From Combretum micranthum (Eukaryota > Streptophyta > Magnoliopsida > Myrtales > Combretaceae): a stretch of DNA of 64,000 nucleotides. The stretch is from NCBI GenBank assembly GCA_024138025.1, contig JAMXBD010003377.1, positions 59,563 to 123,562 of the forward strand. Direction: 5' to 3'. Positions 62,778-64,000 of this stretch are shown here, piece after piece (within the stretch, counting starts at the first letter, position 1; each line of letters begins with the position of its first letter). Position numbers and translations under genes: made by a program. The notes beneath the pieces are model-generated. The model was not told where the DNA came from, searched no databases, and was given only the letters and a program-made list of their open reading frames with translations.

Positions 62778-64000
62778 TTGCTTGTGCTGCAAGTTTTATT
62801 ATTTTTGAAGATTTCTGGAAAATCTAATGTCAAGATCGGGGATGATAAAGCCTTTGAGGCTAAGAGCACCATTAATACAGGTGAATTTATAGACTTCATG
62901 AGGAAGATGATGAAGGGGATGCAAATGACAATGCGTCAACAATTTGAAACCCTAAGAATGTTGAATAAGTTCTTTGAGGAAACCCTCATAATAAATAGAC
63001 GCATGATCATGAAGCTATCAAAAAAGTAGATATTAATCCAAGAGTCTAATTACCCAATGGTATGCATGGAGTAGTCGATGGTTGTAGTAGAGTTGGTGAT
63101 AGAGTTAAAGCGAATGTGCAACAATCAGTATGTGATTGTTGAGTTGGAGATTATGATGATGATTTTAATGATCGCCATGGAGGGAATAGGCTTTAAGGTT
63201 TCTACAATATTGAGACCGTAAAACTAGAAGTTTCGTCTTTTGATGGTACCGATGGAGTGGATAAATACTTTGATTGGGAGGATCAAATGGAAAAGCTCTT
63301 TGATTATCATGATTGTGATGATGTGCAATGGATTAAGCTTATTGCTATTGAGTTCAAAGCTTATGCATCGCATTTATGGAAGAATGTATTGGCTAGTAGG
63401 AGGAGGAATGGAGAGCATGATGTTACTACGTGGTCTGAGATGCACGAGTTATTGCAACGACATTTTATTCCTAATTACTATAGCTAAGAACTGTTGATGA
63501 GATTGCATAATTTATGAAAAGGAAGTAAGAGCATAGCTAAATACATTCAAGAGTTTGAAAGTCATACTATCTATTGTCAAATTATGGAGATTCTAGATTA
63601 ATCTATTGCTTGGTTTATTGTTGGTTAAGATATGATATTGCTACTGTTGTGGAACTTTAAAGGATTAAAACCTTGGAGGAGGCAATGTTGATGGCGAAGA
63701 AGGTAGAAAGCCAATGCAAACATTACAAATCTTCAAATAACTCTTCTGAATCTAAAAGTATTAGGAAATCTTGTTAATCTTATGATAAAAATGAGAGTAC
63801 TATTAGTTACAAGAATGAAGAGAAGTATGAGTCGAATCTTGAGAAGTCTAGCGATGAAAAGGGGAAGTCACTTTCTAAATTGTTTGAACCTAGTAATGCT
63901 GAAAAGAGAACTCGAGACATTAATGTTTCTAATGCTTAGGTTATGGACTGACTGCCTAATTCCTAAATTGACGTGTTGTCTATACTCATGGAGGTTATTT
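62778..64000 (+). pseudogene. Gypsy gag, decayed, running off the window
   Basis: The core reads FDGTDGVDKYFDWEDQMEK and TWSEMHELLQRHFIPNYYS (63239-63487). After stops it continues with AKYIQEFES and, one frameshift on, TLEEAMLMAKKVE near 63670-63715. This is the plant gypsy gag pattern (F-x-G...WE...F-x-P-x-Y...EY-x-EF). A weak N-terminal portion lies at 62778-63029. Stops at 63485 and after break it. The rest of the element lies beyond the window. Confidence 0.8.

Noticed and set aside
1..64000. CRISPR arrays, bacterial operons, tRNA or rRNA genes
   Set aside because: None seen. The window is plant nuclear DNA; tandem repeats found are microsatellites or LTR-internal units.

Overview
This is a eudicot plant nuclear genome window: AT-rich, with a spliced plant gene, long plant LTR retrotransposons, an L1-type LINE and hAT-type elements. 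Only one host gene is convincing. It is a five-exon helper NLR of the NRG1 family on the minus strand (4506..9142), a family known from eudicots and missing from monocots. All splice sites are GT-AG and the joined frame is open for 840 residues. I cannot name the species.

Layout. 1-4500: intergenic sequence with a worn hAT-like MITE (356-954) and short simple repeats. 4506-9142: the NRG1-like gene, with a G-rich tract just upstream (9321-9376). 9620-18936: two long minus-oriented Ty3/gypsy-type LTRs (9620-14150 and 14813-18936); the second carries a hAT MITE with a perfect 8-bp target duplication. 19145-32224: a plus-strand Ty3/gypsy element of chromovirus (Tekay-like) type with a 3.85-kb 5' LTR, primer binding site, an extra open reading frame upstream of gag, decayed gag, protease, RT, RNase H, integrase and chromodomain-like tail, a polypurine tract and a truncated 3' LTR. 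A solo copia-like LTR with a perfect CCGAC duplication sits inside the extra ORF. 32225-36682: a related LTR in the opposite orientation abuts the broken 3' LTR.

37061-40085: the 3' end of another gypsy element on the minus strand (integrase, tail, LTR). 40561-41240: a deleted copia fragment. 45798-47962: a Sirevirus-like copia remnant with two LTRs, flanked by direct repeats of an AT-rich sequence. 49450-50340: a foldback element with arms of about 350-420 bp. 52502-61690: a minus-strand L1-type LINE (endonuclease, RT, zinc-binding RT domain, RNase H, poly(A) tail) opened by two nested insertions, a 2.1-kb solo LTR and a 1.84-kb hAT element, whose target duplications fix the order and edges. 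62778-64000: a decayed gypsy gag running off the end.

The host gene looks functional; all the rest is accessory DNA dominated by nested, decayed transposons. The most interesting points are the extra ORF upstream of gag, the tandemly repetitive LTRs, the LINE nesting series, the foldback element and an 18-bp perfect palindrome with a bZIP core.
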